Assembly: GCF_003054265.1 (NCBI RefSeq)
Contig: NZ_QBKT01000001.1
Location: 186,001 to 250,000 of the forward strand
Reading direction: 5' to 3'
Length of the DNA stretch: 64,000 nt
Source: Kordia periserrulae
GTDB lineage: Bacteria; Bacteroidota; Bacteroidia; Flavobacteriales; Flavobacteriaceae
The position numbers were made by a program, and so were the translations under genes. Below the pieces are notes generated by a model that saw only the letters and a list, made by a program, of their open reading frames with translations, was not told where the DNA came from and did no database searches. How positions within the stretch are numbered: the first letter of the stretch is position 1; every line of letters begins with the position of its first letter. Shown here piece after piece: positions 8,550 to 17,237 of this stretch.

Positions 8550-9056
8550 TTAAAAGTCCAATTGAAACGCTAAGCCCAAACTCATAATCGTATGCAAACT
8601 ATTTATACTTAAACGTATTTGCGGACCAATTGAAAAATTATTACTCACCATAACTTTAAGTTTTGACGTTATCGGAACGCCCACTGTAGCATTTCTATCA
8701 TGACCACGAATAGTAAAATTTGGAGTTTTAAAATAGAAATATGACAACCCAATAAAAATATCTGTTTGCAACCAGTCGGCGAGTTCAAATTCTTTTCCCC
8801 AAGACAAACTCACTTCTGAAAAAGAATCATTAAGATCTGACAATATGACTATCTCTGACCCAAATTGCCCAGAAAGTAGAAATACATTTTCTTTAAATCT
8901 AAAGCTTATATCTCCGCTTATAACAAGACCGCCCGTTTTTGCACTTCGATAAACAGAAAGAGGATTTAAAGAAATAAAATTGAATCCAAAATCCTTTTTT
9001 TCTTGTCCACTACATAATAATGGCAATACTAATAAGATGACAATACATTTTTTCAT
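8550..9056 (-). CDS. Putative small outer-membrane beta-barrel protein
   Basis: A 168-residue protein with a cleavable signal peptide (MKKCIVILLVLPLLCSGQ). The mature part is made of alternating amphipathic strands (NVFLLSGQFGSEIVILSD, TDIFIGLSYFYFKTP, SIGPQIRLSINS) and ends in AFQLDF, a terminal aromatic as in outer-membrane barrels. The size suits an 8-stranded barrel. No enzymatic motif is visible and I do not recognise a named family. It lies just upstream of a small lipoprotein-like gene on the same strand, so the two may be made together. Confidence 0.75.
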   Translation of the reverse strand: MKKCIVILLVLPLLCSGQEKKDFGFNFISLNPLSVYRSAKTGGLVISGDISFRFKENVFLLSGQFGSEIVILSDLNDSFSEVSLSWGKEFELADWLQTDIFIGLSYFYFKTPNFTIRGHDRNATVGVPITSKLKVMVSNNFSIGPQIRLSINSLHTIMSLGLAFQLDF

Positions 9057-9374
9057 AATGATCTAATTTTAAGATTAATATGAAACGAATCTACTATTGA
9101 AGTGTGGCTTTAGCATCCGAATTGTTGATTTGCAGTAGTATTCGGATATTTTTTCCAGTTTGTTTTTAAGAACAAATCACCAAAGACATAGCGATTTCAT
9201 CAAATCTAAATTGATAAAAACACTAGAAAACACAATAGCTTAGCGTTACTTTAAAAGAAAATAACTTTGGAATCTTTTTAGAGAAAGTGTGGCAGAAATA
9301 ATTTCCTTAAGAAGCACTTTTACTGGTGTCCGAAATCTTCATTTGAATGAAAATTTGAGATAAATTATAGAATA
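9057..9374. other. Intergenic region upstream of the barrel gene
   Basis: 318 bp of AT-rich sequence between two minus-strand genes. It must hold the promoter of the 8550-9056 gene and the end of the AraC transcript. I see no gene, no clear TAnnTTTG box and no strong hairpin. Confidence 0.4.
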
Positions 9375-10490
9375 TCAATGTGTTTTTCGATATTCGGAAG
9401 GTGTGAGATTTGTGAATTTTTTGAAGGCTGTGTAAAAAGTTGAACGTGAATTAAATCCACATTCTAGTCCGATAGCGACAATGGTATAATTGTCAAAATC
9501 ATTATCTTTTAATAACACTTTTGCTTGATGCACGCGCAACGAATTGATATAATCTGAGAAGTTATATTCGCTACAACTATTGATCAATTTTGACAAATGT
9601 CCGCCACTAATATTGAGTTCATCAGACAATTGCTCCAAACTCAATTTAGCATCTAAAAATCGTTGTTCTGTGAGAATATAATTGGCAATGGTTTCAAACT
9701 CTCGTTGGTGTTTTTCAGATAAATCCGTTTTAGTTTCTGAAATTATTTTTTTAGTCGTTTCCGGTTTTAATTCTGCTAATTTTCCACGCAATAGGATTCG
9801 GTCGTGTAATAAGGTATAACGTGAAGTTCCTTGGTATCCAATCCAATACAACAACACAGAAGTTGCCAATCGTAACGGATAATACGCACGTGCATCGCTA
9901 AAATACGTATTCAACACAATTGCCAATACCCAGAACAAAAGGACAAATCCGCCCAAAATCAAAAAGATTTTCAGCCATTTGATGTCGTCATAATTCGCGA
10001 TAAAATCTAGCAATTTGCTCTTTTCAAAGACAATTCGGACACATTTATAAAAAAGAAAAATCGAAAACGCAGCATTGACCATTTCTTCTACAGAAGTGTA
10101 CAGGTTGATAGCGGAAACATCATTTTCAGAAGCCGTTACAATAAAAATACTTCGCACTATCAATTCCAACACAAATAAAATAATGGCGACATTTAAAAAG
10201 CTACGGACTTGTTCCTGAATTTTTAAATAATGAATCAAAAACATGTAAAACATGGGCATAATCAACATATACCAAGGCACTAAAAATTGCCGTAAAAAGA
10301 AAAAATCGAACCGGAAATCTTTGGCAATCAACCATGCTTGCAGATTGTTGAGCGAGAGAAAGAAAACGGTCAGATTTAAAAAGATAATGACACTATCAAC
10401 CTTCTTTTTAGAAAACAACGTAAAACCATTAAAGATAAATCCTTGTACAGCTCCAGCAATTAGTAAAAAGTTAAAAAAGTTGGCGTCCAT
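9375..10490 (-). CDS. Membrane-anchored AraC-family transcriptional regulator
   Basis: 371 residues. The first about 225 residues contain about seven hydrophobic segments (starting FNFLLIAGAVQGFIFNGF), followed by a cytoplasmic C-terminal AraC/XylS DNA-binding domain with two helix-turn-helix motifs: LSLEQLSDELNISGGHLSKLI (split LSLEQLSDELNIS / GGHLSKLI) and the typical second signature VAIGLECGFNSRSTFYTAFKKF, ending TPSEYRK. This architecture is common in flavobacteria, where a 7-TM sensor part is thought to pass a membrane signal to the HTH. The target is unknown. It is the next gene downstream of the GtrA gene on the same strand but 146 bp away and with its own candidate -7 box (10526-10533), so it is probably a separate unit. 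Confidence 0.9.
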   Translation of the reverse strand: MDANFFNFLLIAGAVQGFIFNGFTLFSKKKVDSVIIFLNLTVFFLSLNNLQAWLIAKDFRFDFFFLRQFLVPWYMLIMPMFYMFLIHYLKIQEQVRSFLNVAIILFVLELIVRSIFIVTASENDVSAINLYTSVEEMVNAAFSIFLFYKCVRIVFEKSKLLDFIANYDDIKWLKIFLILGGFVLLFWVLAIVLNTYFSDARAYYPLRLATSVLLYWIGYQGTSRYTLLHDRILLRGKLAELKPETTKKIISETKTDLSEKHQREFETIANYILTEQRFLDAKLSLEQLSDELNISGGHLSKLINSCSEYNFSDYINSLRVHQAKVLLKDNDFDNYTIVAIGLECGFNSRSTFYTAFKKFTNLTPSEYRKTH

Positions 10491-10525
10491 TCATTTTTCT
10501 TTGTGTGAAAGTAGGAAACTCAAAT

Positions 10526-10533
10526 CAAACTTA
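10526..10533 (-). promoter_or_regulatory. Candidate -7 box of the AraC-type gene
   Basis: Reads TAAGTTTG on the minus strand, 36 bp before the start codon. No matching -33 element was found at the right distance. Confidence 0.4.
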
Positions 10534-10636
10534 AAATTTTTTCGTATGTTATTTGAAGTGAATTATAGGTTATTTTTTGACAAACTCTATTCTGTAGTGA
10601 CGCAATAGCGATTTTGTTACCTACTTTTACACACAA

Positions 10637-11038
10637 TTATGTTGAAGAAACGCTTCTTTTAAAAACGTATGTTTTCAAAAAAATCAAACTTATCAACGCA
10701 GTCGATAGCAAACAAATTCCCCAAACCCATCGGTGATGAAACTGCAATACTTCCACCAAAAACAAATGCAATACAGTACTAAAAATCAATGCGCCAACAT
10801 CCACCACAAAGGCTTTGTACAAACTTTTAACATACGAACCTTTATGTGAAAACGTGAATTTTCTGTGCAATGCATGTTGGCGCACAATACCAATCACAAA
10901 AGCTGCAATCCAACTCAGCGTAGCTTTCGGCGAAAACGGATTGACATAGTACATAACTTCATAAGTCAAAAATCCTAAAATCACACCGATTCCTGCAATA
11001 ATTAACATTCGAAATGTTTCAGATTGTTGGTTGTTCAT
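10637..11038 (-). CDS. GtrA-family membrane protein
   Basis: 133 residues with four hydrophobic segments (about 12-30, 40-55, 80-98, 105-122) and the GtrA-type pattern GVILGFLTYEVMYY near the N-terminus and KTYVFKR near the C-terminus. GtrA proteins are small inner-membrane proteins implicated in moving polyprenyl-phosphate-linked sugars across the membrane. It is the last gene of the minus-strand operon with the HMG-CoA reductase fusion, CarS-like and CDP-alcohol transferase genes, separated from the latter by 70 bp made largely of an octad repeat array. Its place suggests flipping or presenting a lipid-linked product, which is inference. Confidence 0.85.
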   Translation of the reverse strand: MNNQQSETFRMLIIAGIGVILGFLTYEVMYYVNPFSPKATLSWIAAFVIGIVRQHALHRKFTFSHKGSYVKSLYKAFVVDVGALIFSTVLHLFLVEVLQFHHRWVWGICLLSTALISLIFLKTYVFKRSVSST

Positions 11039-11043
11039 GAATT

Positions 11044-11107
11044 AAAAGATTGAAAAATTGAAAGATTAAAGAACTAAAAGACTCACCAACTCAAAAACTC
11101 AATACTC
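11044..11107. repeat. Degenerate octad array (8 units of 8 bp)
   Basis: Eight in-phase 8-bp units such as aaaagatt, gaaaaatt, gaaagatt, aaagaact, aaaagact, caccaact and caaaaact fill the gap between the CDP-alcohol transferase and GtrA genes. Confidence 0.8.
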
Positions 11108-11108
11108 A

Positions 11109-11675
11109 CTACTTCCAAAGAACCCAATACAAACCTTTCGCGTCTGTTTTCATTTCGTTTGAAATCAGCAAAATGATCAATTCTTCTACATGTGAAATGT
11201 ATCCTAAAATCATAGCGATGTAAAATAAAGTTTCGTTGTAACTCCACGCAAACAGCACAAAAATGAAGAAACCTTGTACGTAACCGCCAATTTTTGTAGT
11301 GTATAAATGTAAGGTCGGATATTGCTTGAACTTGAGAAACGACACCAACAATCCTAAAAAGAAGAAACCGATAAATACCCAAAGCATCCAAATGGACTGT
11401 GACATTTCTTGAAGTTTAAACATAAAAATTCCCAAAAAAGCCGCGATAAAGGTTCCGTTGTCGGCGAGTGAATCGAGTTTTGCGCCAAAGTTGGTTTGCA
11501 GATTGAAACTTCGCGCAATCAAACCATCTAAAATATCTGTGACGAGATTTACACATAAAAATATGGCAAACAAATTCGCTTCTTCAGTGTAAATAAACCA
11601 AAGAATCAACGGAAACGTGAGCAATCTGTAAAAACTTAAAAAGTTAGGAACGTTGTAAATGTTTTCTTTTTGCAT
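11109..11675 (-). CDS. CDP-alcohol phosphatidyltransferase family enzyme
   Basis: 188 residues with several membrane segments. The family signature D-x2-D-G-x2-A-R-x8-G-x3-D-x3-D is complete: DILDGLIAR, then GAKLDSLAD 8 residues later (about residues 47-71). These enzymes displace CMP from a CDP-alcohol with a second alcohol, as in phospholipid head-group transfer. The substrate cannot be read from the motif. The start codon follows the stop of the CarS-like gene by one base, so the two are translationally coupled. Next to a CTP-transferase-like protein, the natural reading is that this enzyme uses the CDP-activated lipid or alcohol made by that neighbour. Confidence 0.92.
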   Translation of the reverse strand: MQKENIYNVPNFLSFYRLLTFPLILWFIYTEEANLFAIFLCVNLVTDILDGLIARSFNLQTNFGAKLDSLADNGTFIAAFLGIFMFKLQEMSQSIWMLWVFIGFFFLGLLVSFLKFKQYPTLHLYTTKIGGYVQGFFIFVLFAWSYNETLFYIAMILGYISHVEELIILLISNEMKTDAKGLYWVLWK

Positions 11676-11676
11676 G

Positions 11677-12192
11677 TTAAAATGATTTTTTAAGGTGTAA
11701 TTGAACTAAGAAATAACTCATACTGATATGTAAACTGCTTGAAATCGCAAACAACAAAAGTGCGTTGGGAAACGTGATAAATCCCAAAAGGAAATACACC
11801 AAATTCACGCCGAAAGCAGAATCTGTTTTATCAAGAAGCATAAAAAACAATGCGTGTGTTTCAGATTTTTCACCAGCTTCAATTCCTAGTTTGCGTTTCA
11901 TATACGAATTCGGCAACTCAAACAACATATAGGAAACACCCAACACAAAACCGAGCCAAAATGCATGTGTTAAGTGAAATGAAAAAAGTAAATTCATTAA
12001 AAACAACAACAATCCATTTACGACAGAAACTACCAGAAATCCGCGCCAGGTTTTGTTGTTGCCAAATAATTTTGTTGAAATCGGACGCTTTACATTTGAA
12101 AAAATAGCTGTCTTAATAATGATCATGTGCAACACATTTGATATGAGCAACGGCAACAAAACGATGGCAATATGCTGTGAAAAACTATACAT
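11677..12192 (-). CDS. CDP-archaeol synthase-like (CarS/DUF46) membrane protein
   Basis: 171 residues from the chosen start MYSFSQHIAIVL, whose ATG lies inside the last codons of the fusion gene (8-base overlap). A longer frame exists upstream but runs back through the fusion gene. Five hydrophobic segments are visible. Motifs resemble the CarS/DUF46 family, related to CdsA: LFGNNKTWRGF (about residues 43-53), a PNSYMKRKLGIEAG segment and DKTDSAFG near residue 120. CarS activates an unsaturated archaetidic acid with CTP in archaea; bacterial relatives have unknown substrates. Here it is coupled to an HMG-CoA reductase/kinase fusion and a CDP-alcohol transferase, which supports a lipid-activation role. 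The exact substrate is not shown by the sequence. Confidence 0.8.
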   Translation of the reverse strand: MYSFSQHIAIVLLPLLISNVLHMIIIKTAIFSNVKRPISTKLFGNNKTWRGFLVVSVVNGLLLFLMNLLFSFHLTHAFWLGFVLGVSYMLFELPNSYMKRKLGIEAGEKSETHALFFMLLDKTDSAFGVNLVYFLLGFITFPNALLLFAISSSLHISMSYFLVQLHLKKSF

Positions 12193-14494
12193 CTTCCTCC
12201 AAAAATTTGAGCATTTGTAATGCCGTTTGCAACACACGTTTTGAAAAATCATACGCAATCAAAATGCTAGAAACTTCGTAAAAGGAAAGTCGCGTGATGA
12301 TGTACACTTTCAACGAATATTGGCTCGCTTGCAACCATTCGTGCCACGTTGCTCCGTTATACAATTCAAAATGTTCTTTTAGATATTCGTAAAAAGTTGC
12401 TTTGTTAAAATTTTCAGGCAATACAAAACTCAAAAACTCCACAATATCGCGCTGTGGAAAATCGACAACCGCCAATTCCCAATCGTAAATGGCAGGTGTT
12501 CCATTCTTCCGAATCGCAATGTTTCTCGGGTTGCAATCGTTGTGAATAATCGTTTTTGCTATCGAAATTTCATTGGCTTGTGTTTCCAAATTGTCTATTT
12601 CATTCAGTAAATTTTTCAACGCAAACCGATTTTCTGCTGTAGCACATTCCGCAATCAACAATTGCATCATTTTTGTATACAATTCGGCAGCGTTCCAAGG
12701 TTGAAAAGCTTCAATATGTGTAAAATCTTTCACAGAAACTTCTTGGTGAAACTGCGTCATCGCTTTAATCACTGAAGAAATATGTGGTTTTTTCCAATGC
12801 GTTGGATGATTTTCCGCATTCATCAATTGCATCTTTTCGGCAGGCAAAAACTCTTGAATCAGCATAAAAATCTCGCGTTTCAAATTGACGTGTTTTCCAA
12901 AATATTTCGGCATGCATTCAAAACCGTTTTTGTGCAAATACGTGTAAATTTCAATTTCTTTCAGATGACAATTGTGATATTCCAACTGTGGCTTGAAACG
13001 TTTCAGCAAATCCGACAATTTCGGATCAATGGAAGCTGCGATTGTGTGCAAGCCTTTCATCACTTCATCGTCCAACGGTTTGGATTTTATGAGTACATCT
13101 TTGATTTTTTGCTGTCCATTTTTAGTCGTGTATGCAATTTGAAACGGCAAAAACCCAATAATTTTTTTATTGACTTTAGAAGCGATATTCGTCAAAATTC
13201 CATTCTCCAGCAACGCATGTGTTTTCGGCTGAATATCTTGAATCTGCTTGTCTTCAAAAAAACCATTCAAACTCGATTGCACAAAATTTGGCGTCAATTC
13301 AGACAGCAACAACCACGAAACAGGTTTATTTCTTCCTAATTTTTCATGTGCTTTCGCGAATTCACCACTAACAATTGCCGCATAGGTTGAAATTTCCAAA
13401 CCTAAGGCAAAACCAGCAATCAATTTGGCAAAACGCATCACTTTTCCACTTCCGCGACACTTCATAATTTCCAGTGCTTGCGCTTGTCGCGGCAAGGAAG
13501 TTCCACCACCAACCGTACCAATGACTACATTTGGAAGCGTCAACTGAACATGTAAACCGTTCTCTTTTTTTGACAAATGCAATTGTCCAACACTCGATTC
13601 ATGAATCGAAGCCAAATCTTGTCCAGTTGCTACAAAAATAGCGGCAATCGCATTCGCTACGTTGATGTTATAGCCAATCATGCCATCTTTTTCTGCTAAT
13701 TTTTTTGACGGATAAAAAAACTGTAATAACTTTTCAGAAGTCGTTCGCAATACTTTTTGAATGATTTCTTCTGAAAGAGTACATTCAGCCACCACATGAA
13801 TTCCTCTTCCCGACTCCATATTATAGCGAGACACTTTTTTATCGCACGCGCCGTTGCCTTCAATCACAAAATCTACAGGCTTGATATTTGTTTCTTTAAA
13901 AAACGCTTCTACTAAGTGCAACATAGCATGCCACGTACAGGTCGTCGTCATATTTTGTCCCGATGCATCGCCAGTTTCATAAGTGAATTTTGTGTGAATG
14001 ATGTGTTCTTGTTGGATATTTTCTATCTGAATTAATGTAGCATGATTGGAATGCGATTCCGCAACTTTTTTGATAGCTTGAAATGTGTTTATAACAAATT
14101 GCTTGAAAATACTCGCTTCTTCTTCATTCGTAAAAATAAACATCGGCGCACGCGTCATTTTTTGCCATTTTACTTCCGCAGAAAAACCATTGCTCTTGCT
14201 GATAACTTTTGCTCCACGATTCATGCTGGCAACCAACGCACCTTCCAACGTTCCTGCGGGTGCGTACACCAATTCCTGTGTTCCGTTATCGTTAAAAAGT
14301 AGTGGACCAACAATTCCGAGTGGAATTTCAGTGCTTCCAATATAGGATTCTATATTTCCGCGAATATCATGAAACTCCAATTTCGATTGTGATATCTCAT
14401 TAATTTTGATGTTTTGCTGTGTTAAAAAGTCCAAACGCAAGTTGGTCGCTGTGTTTGTAACCAATCCTCTTCCTGGAATAATCGGTATTTCCAT
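12185..14494 (-). CDS. HMG-CoA reductase fused to an APH/choline-kinase-like domain
   Basis: 769 residues, two enzymes in one chain. Residues 1 to about 430 are an HMG-CoA reductase (mevalonate from HMG-CoA): NIESYIGSTEIPLGIVGPL, TLEGALVASMNRG (Glu84), GDASGQNM in the nucleotide-binding part, CDKK (Lys219/220), GQDLASIHES (Asp293), GTVGGGTSLPRQ and AKAHEKLGRN (His383). So the catalytic Glu, Lys, Asp and His all seem present, in class I/archaeal-like form. Residues about 440-769 are a protein-kinase-like small-molecule kinase: VLIKSKP as N-lobe lysine strand, HNDCNPRN (Asp653, Asn658) as catalytic loop and IYDWE (Asp671) as metal-binding motif. This is the pattern of aminoglycoside phosphotransferase/choline kinase enzymes. 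Natural substrates of the kinase are unknown. It is first in an operon with CarS-like, CDP-alcohol transferase and GtrA genes. Confidence 0.9.
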   Translation of the reverse strand: MEIPIIPGRGLVTNTATNLRLDFLTQQNIKINEISQSKLEFHDIRGNIESYIGSTEIPLGIVGPLLFNDNGTQELVYAPAGTLEGALVASMNRGAKVISKSNGFSAEVKWQKMTRAPMFIFTNEEEASIFKQFVINTFQAIKKVAESHSNHATLIQIENIQQEHIIHTKFTYETGDASGQNMTTTCTWHAMLHLVEAFFKETNIKPVDFVIEGNGACDKKVSRYNMESGRGIHVVAECTLSEEIIQKVLRTTSEKLLQFFYPSKKLAEKDGMIGYNINVANAIAAIFVATGQDLASIHESSVGQLHLSKKENGLHVQLTLPNVVIGTVGGGTSLPRQAQALEIMKCRGSGKVMRFAKLIAGFALGLEISTYAAIVSGEFAKAHEKLGRNKPVSWLLLSELTPNFVQSSLNGFFEDKQIQDIQPKTHALLENGILTNIASKVNKKIIGFLPFQIAYTTKNGQQKIKDVLIKSKPLDDEVMKGLHTIAASIDPKLSDLLKRFKPQLEYHNCHLKEIEIYTYLHKNGFECMPKYFGKHVNLKREIFMLIQEFLPAEKMQLMNAENHPTHWKKPHISSVIKAMTQFHQEVSVKDFTHIEAFQPWNAAELYTKMMQLLIAECATAENRFALKNLLNEIDNLETQANEISIAKTIIHNDCNPRNIAIRKNGTPAIYDWELAVVDFPQRDIVEFLSFVLPENFNKATFYEYLKEHFELYNGATWHEWLQASQYSLKVYIITRLSFYEVSSILIAYDFSKRVLQTALQMLKFLEEDV

Positions 14495-14517
14495 AGTTTC
14501 TGAGTTTTTCTTAGCTC

Positions 14518-14525
14518 CAAAATTA
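14518..14525 (-). promoter_or_regulatory. Candidate -7 box of the HMG-CoA reductase operon
   Basis: TAATTTTG on the minus strand, 23 bp before the start codon of the fusion gene. The -33 element is not clear. Confidence 0.45.
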
Positions 14526-14626
14526 TTGTTATAATCACATTTACACTTACGTAAAACTCAAACACTTAATTTATTTTTTGTGATTTTCGCAAAATATGAT
14601 TGTAAAATCATTCACAAGCATATACG

Positions 14627-14658
14627 TTTGTCACTCCGAAGGGAAACTCGTAATTTTG
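14627..14658 (+). promoter_or_regulatory. Promoter of queE
   Basis: TTTG at 14627-14630, a 20-bp spacer and TAATTTTG at 14651-14658, a full match to the Bacteroidota consensus. It lies 23 bp before the chosen start. Confidence 0.7.
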
Positions 14659-14681
14659 CAGCCTATTTTATACATTGTATC

Positions 14682-15443
14682 ATGGTCAAATTGAAAATTG
14701 CGAATTTGGACGGAAAGCCTGAAATTTTCCACTCCATTCAAGGAGAAGGAAAAAACATGGGCCAACCAAGTGTGTTTATTAGAACATCGCTTTGCAATTT
14801 GCATTGTATTTGGTGCGATACCGATTATACGTGGAATTGGGAAAAGACGCGATTTACACATGTAAAAGATGCCGATCCTACATACACAAAGTATAAAATG
14901 GACGACATGATTATTTCGCTTACGCTGGAAGAAATCTATGCGGAAGTTGCGAAAACAGGTTGTAAAAATATTGTATTGACTGGCGGCGAACCGATGATGC
15001 AACTCCAAGGAATTTCTGCCTTGATGGAATATTTCAATACAAAAGCAGACGATTATTTTTTTGAGATTGAAACCAACGGAACCTTATTACCCGATGCTAC
15101 CTTTGAAGCGTTAATTGATCAATATAATGTGTCGCCCAAATTAGAAAATTCCAATAATCCGAAGAAATTACGCGAAAAACCTGAAGTCTATCAATATTTT
15201 GCGACGAATGAAAAGGCTGTTTTTAAGTTTGTGATTGCGTCAGAGAACGATCTCACGGAAGTGTTAACGATTTGCAAGAACTATCAAATTCCGAACGAAA
15301 AAGTGTATTTAATGCCCGAAGGAACGAATCCAGAAGCATTAAAACAGAAGCAACAATGGCTAATAGAAGTTTGCAAAAAATACCAATTTCACTACACCGA
15401 TCGCTTGCACGTACATATTTACGGCGACAAAAGAGGTGTTTAA
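14682..15443 (+). CDS. queE: 7-carboxy-7-deazaguanine synthase (radical SAM)
   Basis: 253 residues. QueE is a radical-SAM enzyme that contracts 6-carboxy-tetrahydropterin to 7-carboxy-7-deazaguanine in queuosine (tRNA modification) biosynthesis. Visible: IFHSIQGEG near the N-terminus, SLCNLHCIWCDTDY as the iron-sulfur motif (Cys-x3-Cys-x2-Cys), and VLTGGEPMMQ as the SAM-binding GGE motif. The start at MVKLKIANLDG is preferred over one 34 codons upstream, because the promoter (14627-14658) lies between the two and the upstream codons have no family-like sequence. No other queuosine genes are in the window. Confidence 0.94.
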   Translation: MVKLKIANLDGKPEIFHSIQGEGKNMGQPSVFIRTSLCNLHCIWCDTDYTWNWEKTRFTHVKDADPTYTKYKMDDMIISLTLEEIYAEVAKTGCKNIVLTGGEPMMQLQGISALMEYFNTKADDYFFEIETNGTLLPDATFEALIDQYNVSPKLENSNNPKKLREKPEVYQYFATNEKAVFKFVIASENDLTEVLTICKNYQIPNEKVYLMPEGTNPEALKQKQQWLIEVCKKYQFHYTDRLHVHIYGDKRGV

Positions 15444-15577
15444 TTATTTGTTTTTTAAGCAATTACAGGAAAACTTAAACTTTATTTTAAATAATTCTTA
15501 TGTTTCTGTAACATTTTTGTCATTTCATACGTATAACTAATTGCGTAAGCACAAGATTAAAATCCCAAGCATATTAC

Positions 15578-16441
15578 ATGAGACAACTTAAAATTACCAA
15601 GCAGGTTACCAACAGGGAAACCGCGTCATTAGACAAATATCTTCAAGAAATCGGTAAAGTTGACCTTATTACAGCAGACGAAGAAGTAGAATTAGCACAG
15701 AGGATTAAGGCTGGCGATCAAATAGCGCTAGAAAAATTGACAAAGGCTAACCTTCGTTTCGTAGTATCGGTTGCAAAACAATATCAAAATCAAGGATTGA
15801 CACTTCCTGATTTGATTAATGAAGGGAATTTGGGACTTATCAAAGCCGCGCAGCGTTTTGACGAAACGCGTGGTTTTAAATTTATTTCGTATGCCGTATG
15901 GTGGATTCGTCAATCTATCTTACAAGCATTAGCTGAACAATCGCGTATTGTTCGTTTACCTTTGAACAAAATTGGTTCAATTAACAAGATTAATAAAACT
16001 TTTGCGTATCTTGAGCAAAGTCATGAAAGAGTACCTTCTGCAGAAGAAATTGCAAAGGAATTGGACATGACCGTGAATGATGTGAAAGAGTCTATGAAAA
16101 ACTCTGGACGCCACGTATCTATGGATGCGCCGTTGGTTGAAGGAGAAGATTCAAACTTATATGACGTATTGAATTCTGGTGAATCGCCAAATCCTGATAA
16201 AGAACTCTTACATGAGTCTTTAAAAACAGAGATTGAGCGTGCGCTAGAAACGTTGACACCAAGAGAAGCAGACGTAATTCGTTTGTATTTCGGATTAGGA
16301 AACCAACATCCAATGACCTTGGAAGAGATTGGTGAAACCTTCGATTTAACGCGCGAGCGTGTACGTCAAATTAAGGAAAAAGCGATCCGTCGCTTGAAGC
16401 ACACTTCACGTAGTAAAATATTAAAGACATATTTAGGATAA
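15578..16441 (+). CDS. rpoD: Primary sigma factor of RNA polymerase
   Basis: 287 residues, matching the short primary sigma of Bacteroidota, which lacks the N-terminal region 1.1 of proteobacterial sigma-70. Region 1.2 ([15 protein letters not shown]), region 2 ([49 protein letters not shown]), region 3 (about 160-200) and region 4 ([43 protein letters not shown]) are all present. It recognises the TTTG / TAnnTTTG promoters seen across this window. A compact hairpin follows the gene. Nothing is unusual. Confidence 0.97.
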   Translation: MRQLKITKQVTNRETASLDKYLQEIGKVDLITADEEVELAQRIKAGDQIALEKLTKANLRFVVSVAKQYQNQGLTLPDLINEGNLGLIKAAQRFDETRGFKFISYAVWWIRQSILQALAEQSRIVRLPLNKIGSINKINKTFAYLEQSHERVPSAEEIAKELDMTVNDVKESMKNSGRHVSMDAPLVEGEDSNLYDVLNSGESPNPDKELLHESLKTEIERALETLTPREADVIRLYFGLGNQHPMTLEEIGETFDLTRERVRQIKEKAIRRLKHTSRSKILKTYLG

Positions 16442-16509
16442 AAGTTCCTATAAACCGTACAGCAGTTTAGTTTTTATAACATAACTGTTCGTTTTTTGAT
16501 TGATGAATG

Positions 16510-16540
16510 ACGCTCTCGCATTGCGAGAGCGTTTATTTTA
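16510..16540 (+). terminator. Hairpin/terminator after rpoD
   Basis: Near-perfect palindrome acgctctcgca / tgcgagagcgt followed by a T-rich tract. The TTG of the rpe promoter lies in its centre, so terminator and promoter overlap. Confidence 0.7.
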
Positions 16541-16551
16541 TACTACTTTTG
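16521..16551 (+). promoter_or_regulatory. Promoter of rpe
   Basis: TTG at 16521-16523 (inside the rpoD hairpin), a 20-bp spacer, TACTTTTG at 16544-16551; the start codon is 26 bp further on. Confidence 0.6.
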
Positions 16552-16577
16552 TCAACAAATAACAACACACTACAATT

Positions 16578-17237
16578 ATGTCTACAAAACGAATTGCGCC
16601 ATCTATTCTGGCGGCTGATTTTGCCAATTTACAACGCGATATTGAAATGGTAAACCAAAGTGAAGCCGATTGGTTTCATATTGATATTATGGACGGCGTT
16701 TTTGTGCCGAATATTTCTTTTGGAATGCCCGTTTTAAAAGCGATTAGCCAACACGCTACCAAAACGATTGATGTCCACTTAATGATTGTGGATCCTGATC
16801 GGTATATTCAAACGTTTGCCGATTTGGGCGCCAATGTGTTAACAGTTCACTATGAGGCTTGTACACATTTACACAGAACGTTACAAGCCATAAAAGCAGC
16901 TGGAATGAAAGCTGGCGTTGCGTTGAATCCACATACCAATGTGAGTCTGTTAGAAGATGTAATTCAAGATATTGATTTGGTGTGTTTGATGAGTGTAAAT
17001 CCTGGCTTTGGTGGACAATCGTTTATCGAAAACACATACGATAAGGTCAAAAAATTGAAAGCATTAATTACCGAAAAAGGAGCTGCTACAGAAATCGAAA
17101 TTGACGGTGGCGTGAATGATAAAAATGCCAAAGCGTTGGTTGATGCTGGCGCAGATGTGTTGGTTGCAGGAAGTTTTGTATTTCGTTCTGAAAATCCGAT
17201 AAAAACAATTCAAAATTTAAAGACAATCGTTTCTTGA
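16578..17237 (+). CDS. rpe: Ribulose-phosphate 3-epimerase
   Basis: 219 residues, the usual length. The enzyme interconverts ribulose 5-phosphate and xylulose 5-phosphate in the pentose phosphate pathway. The TIM-barrel signatures are present: APSILAADFANL, WFHIDIMDGVFVPNISFG (metal-binding His and Asp), DVHLMIVDPDRYI, CLMSVNPGFGGQSFI and EIDGGVNDKNA, with the phosphate-binding GSFVFRS near the C-terminus. It is monocistronic, with its own promoter and terminator. Confidence 0.97.
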   Translation: MSTKRIAPSILAADFANLQRDIEMVNQSEADWFHIDIMDGVFVPNISFGMPVLKAISQHATKTIDVHLMIVDPDRYIQTFADLGANVLTVHYEACTHLHRTLQAIKAAGMKAGVALNPHTNVSLLEDVIQDIDLVCLMSVNPGFGGQSFIENTYDKVKKLKALITEKGAATEIEIDGGVNDKNAKALVDAGADVLVAGSFVFRSENPIKTIQNLKTIVS

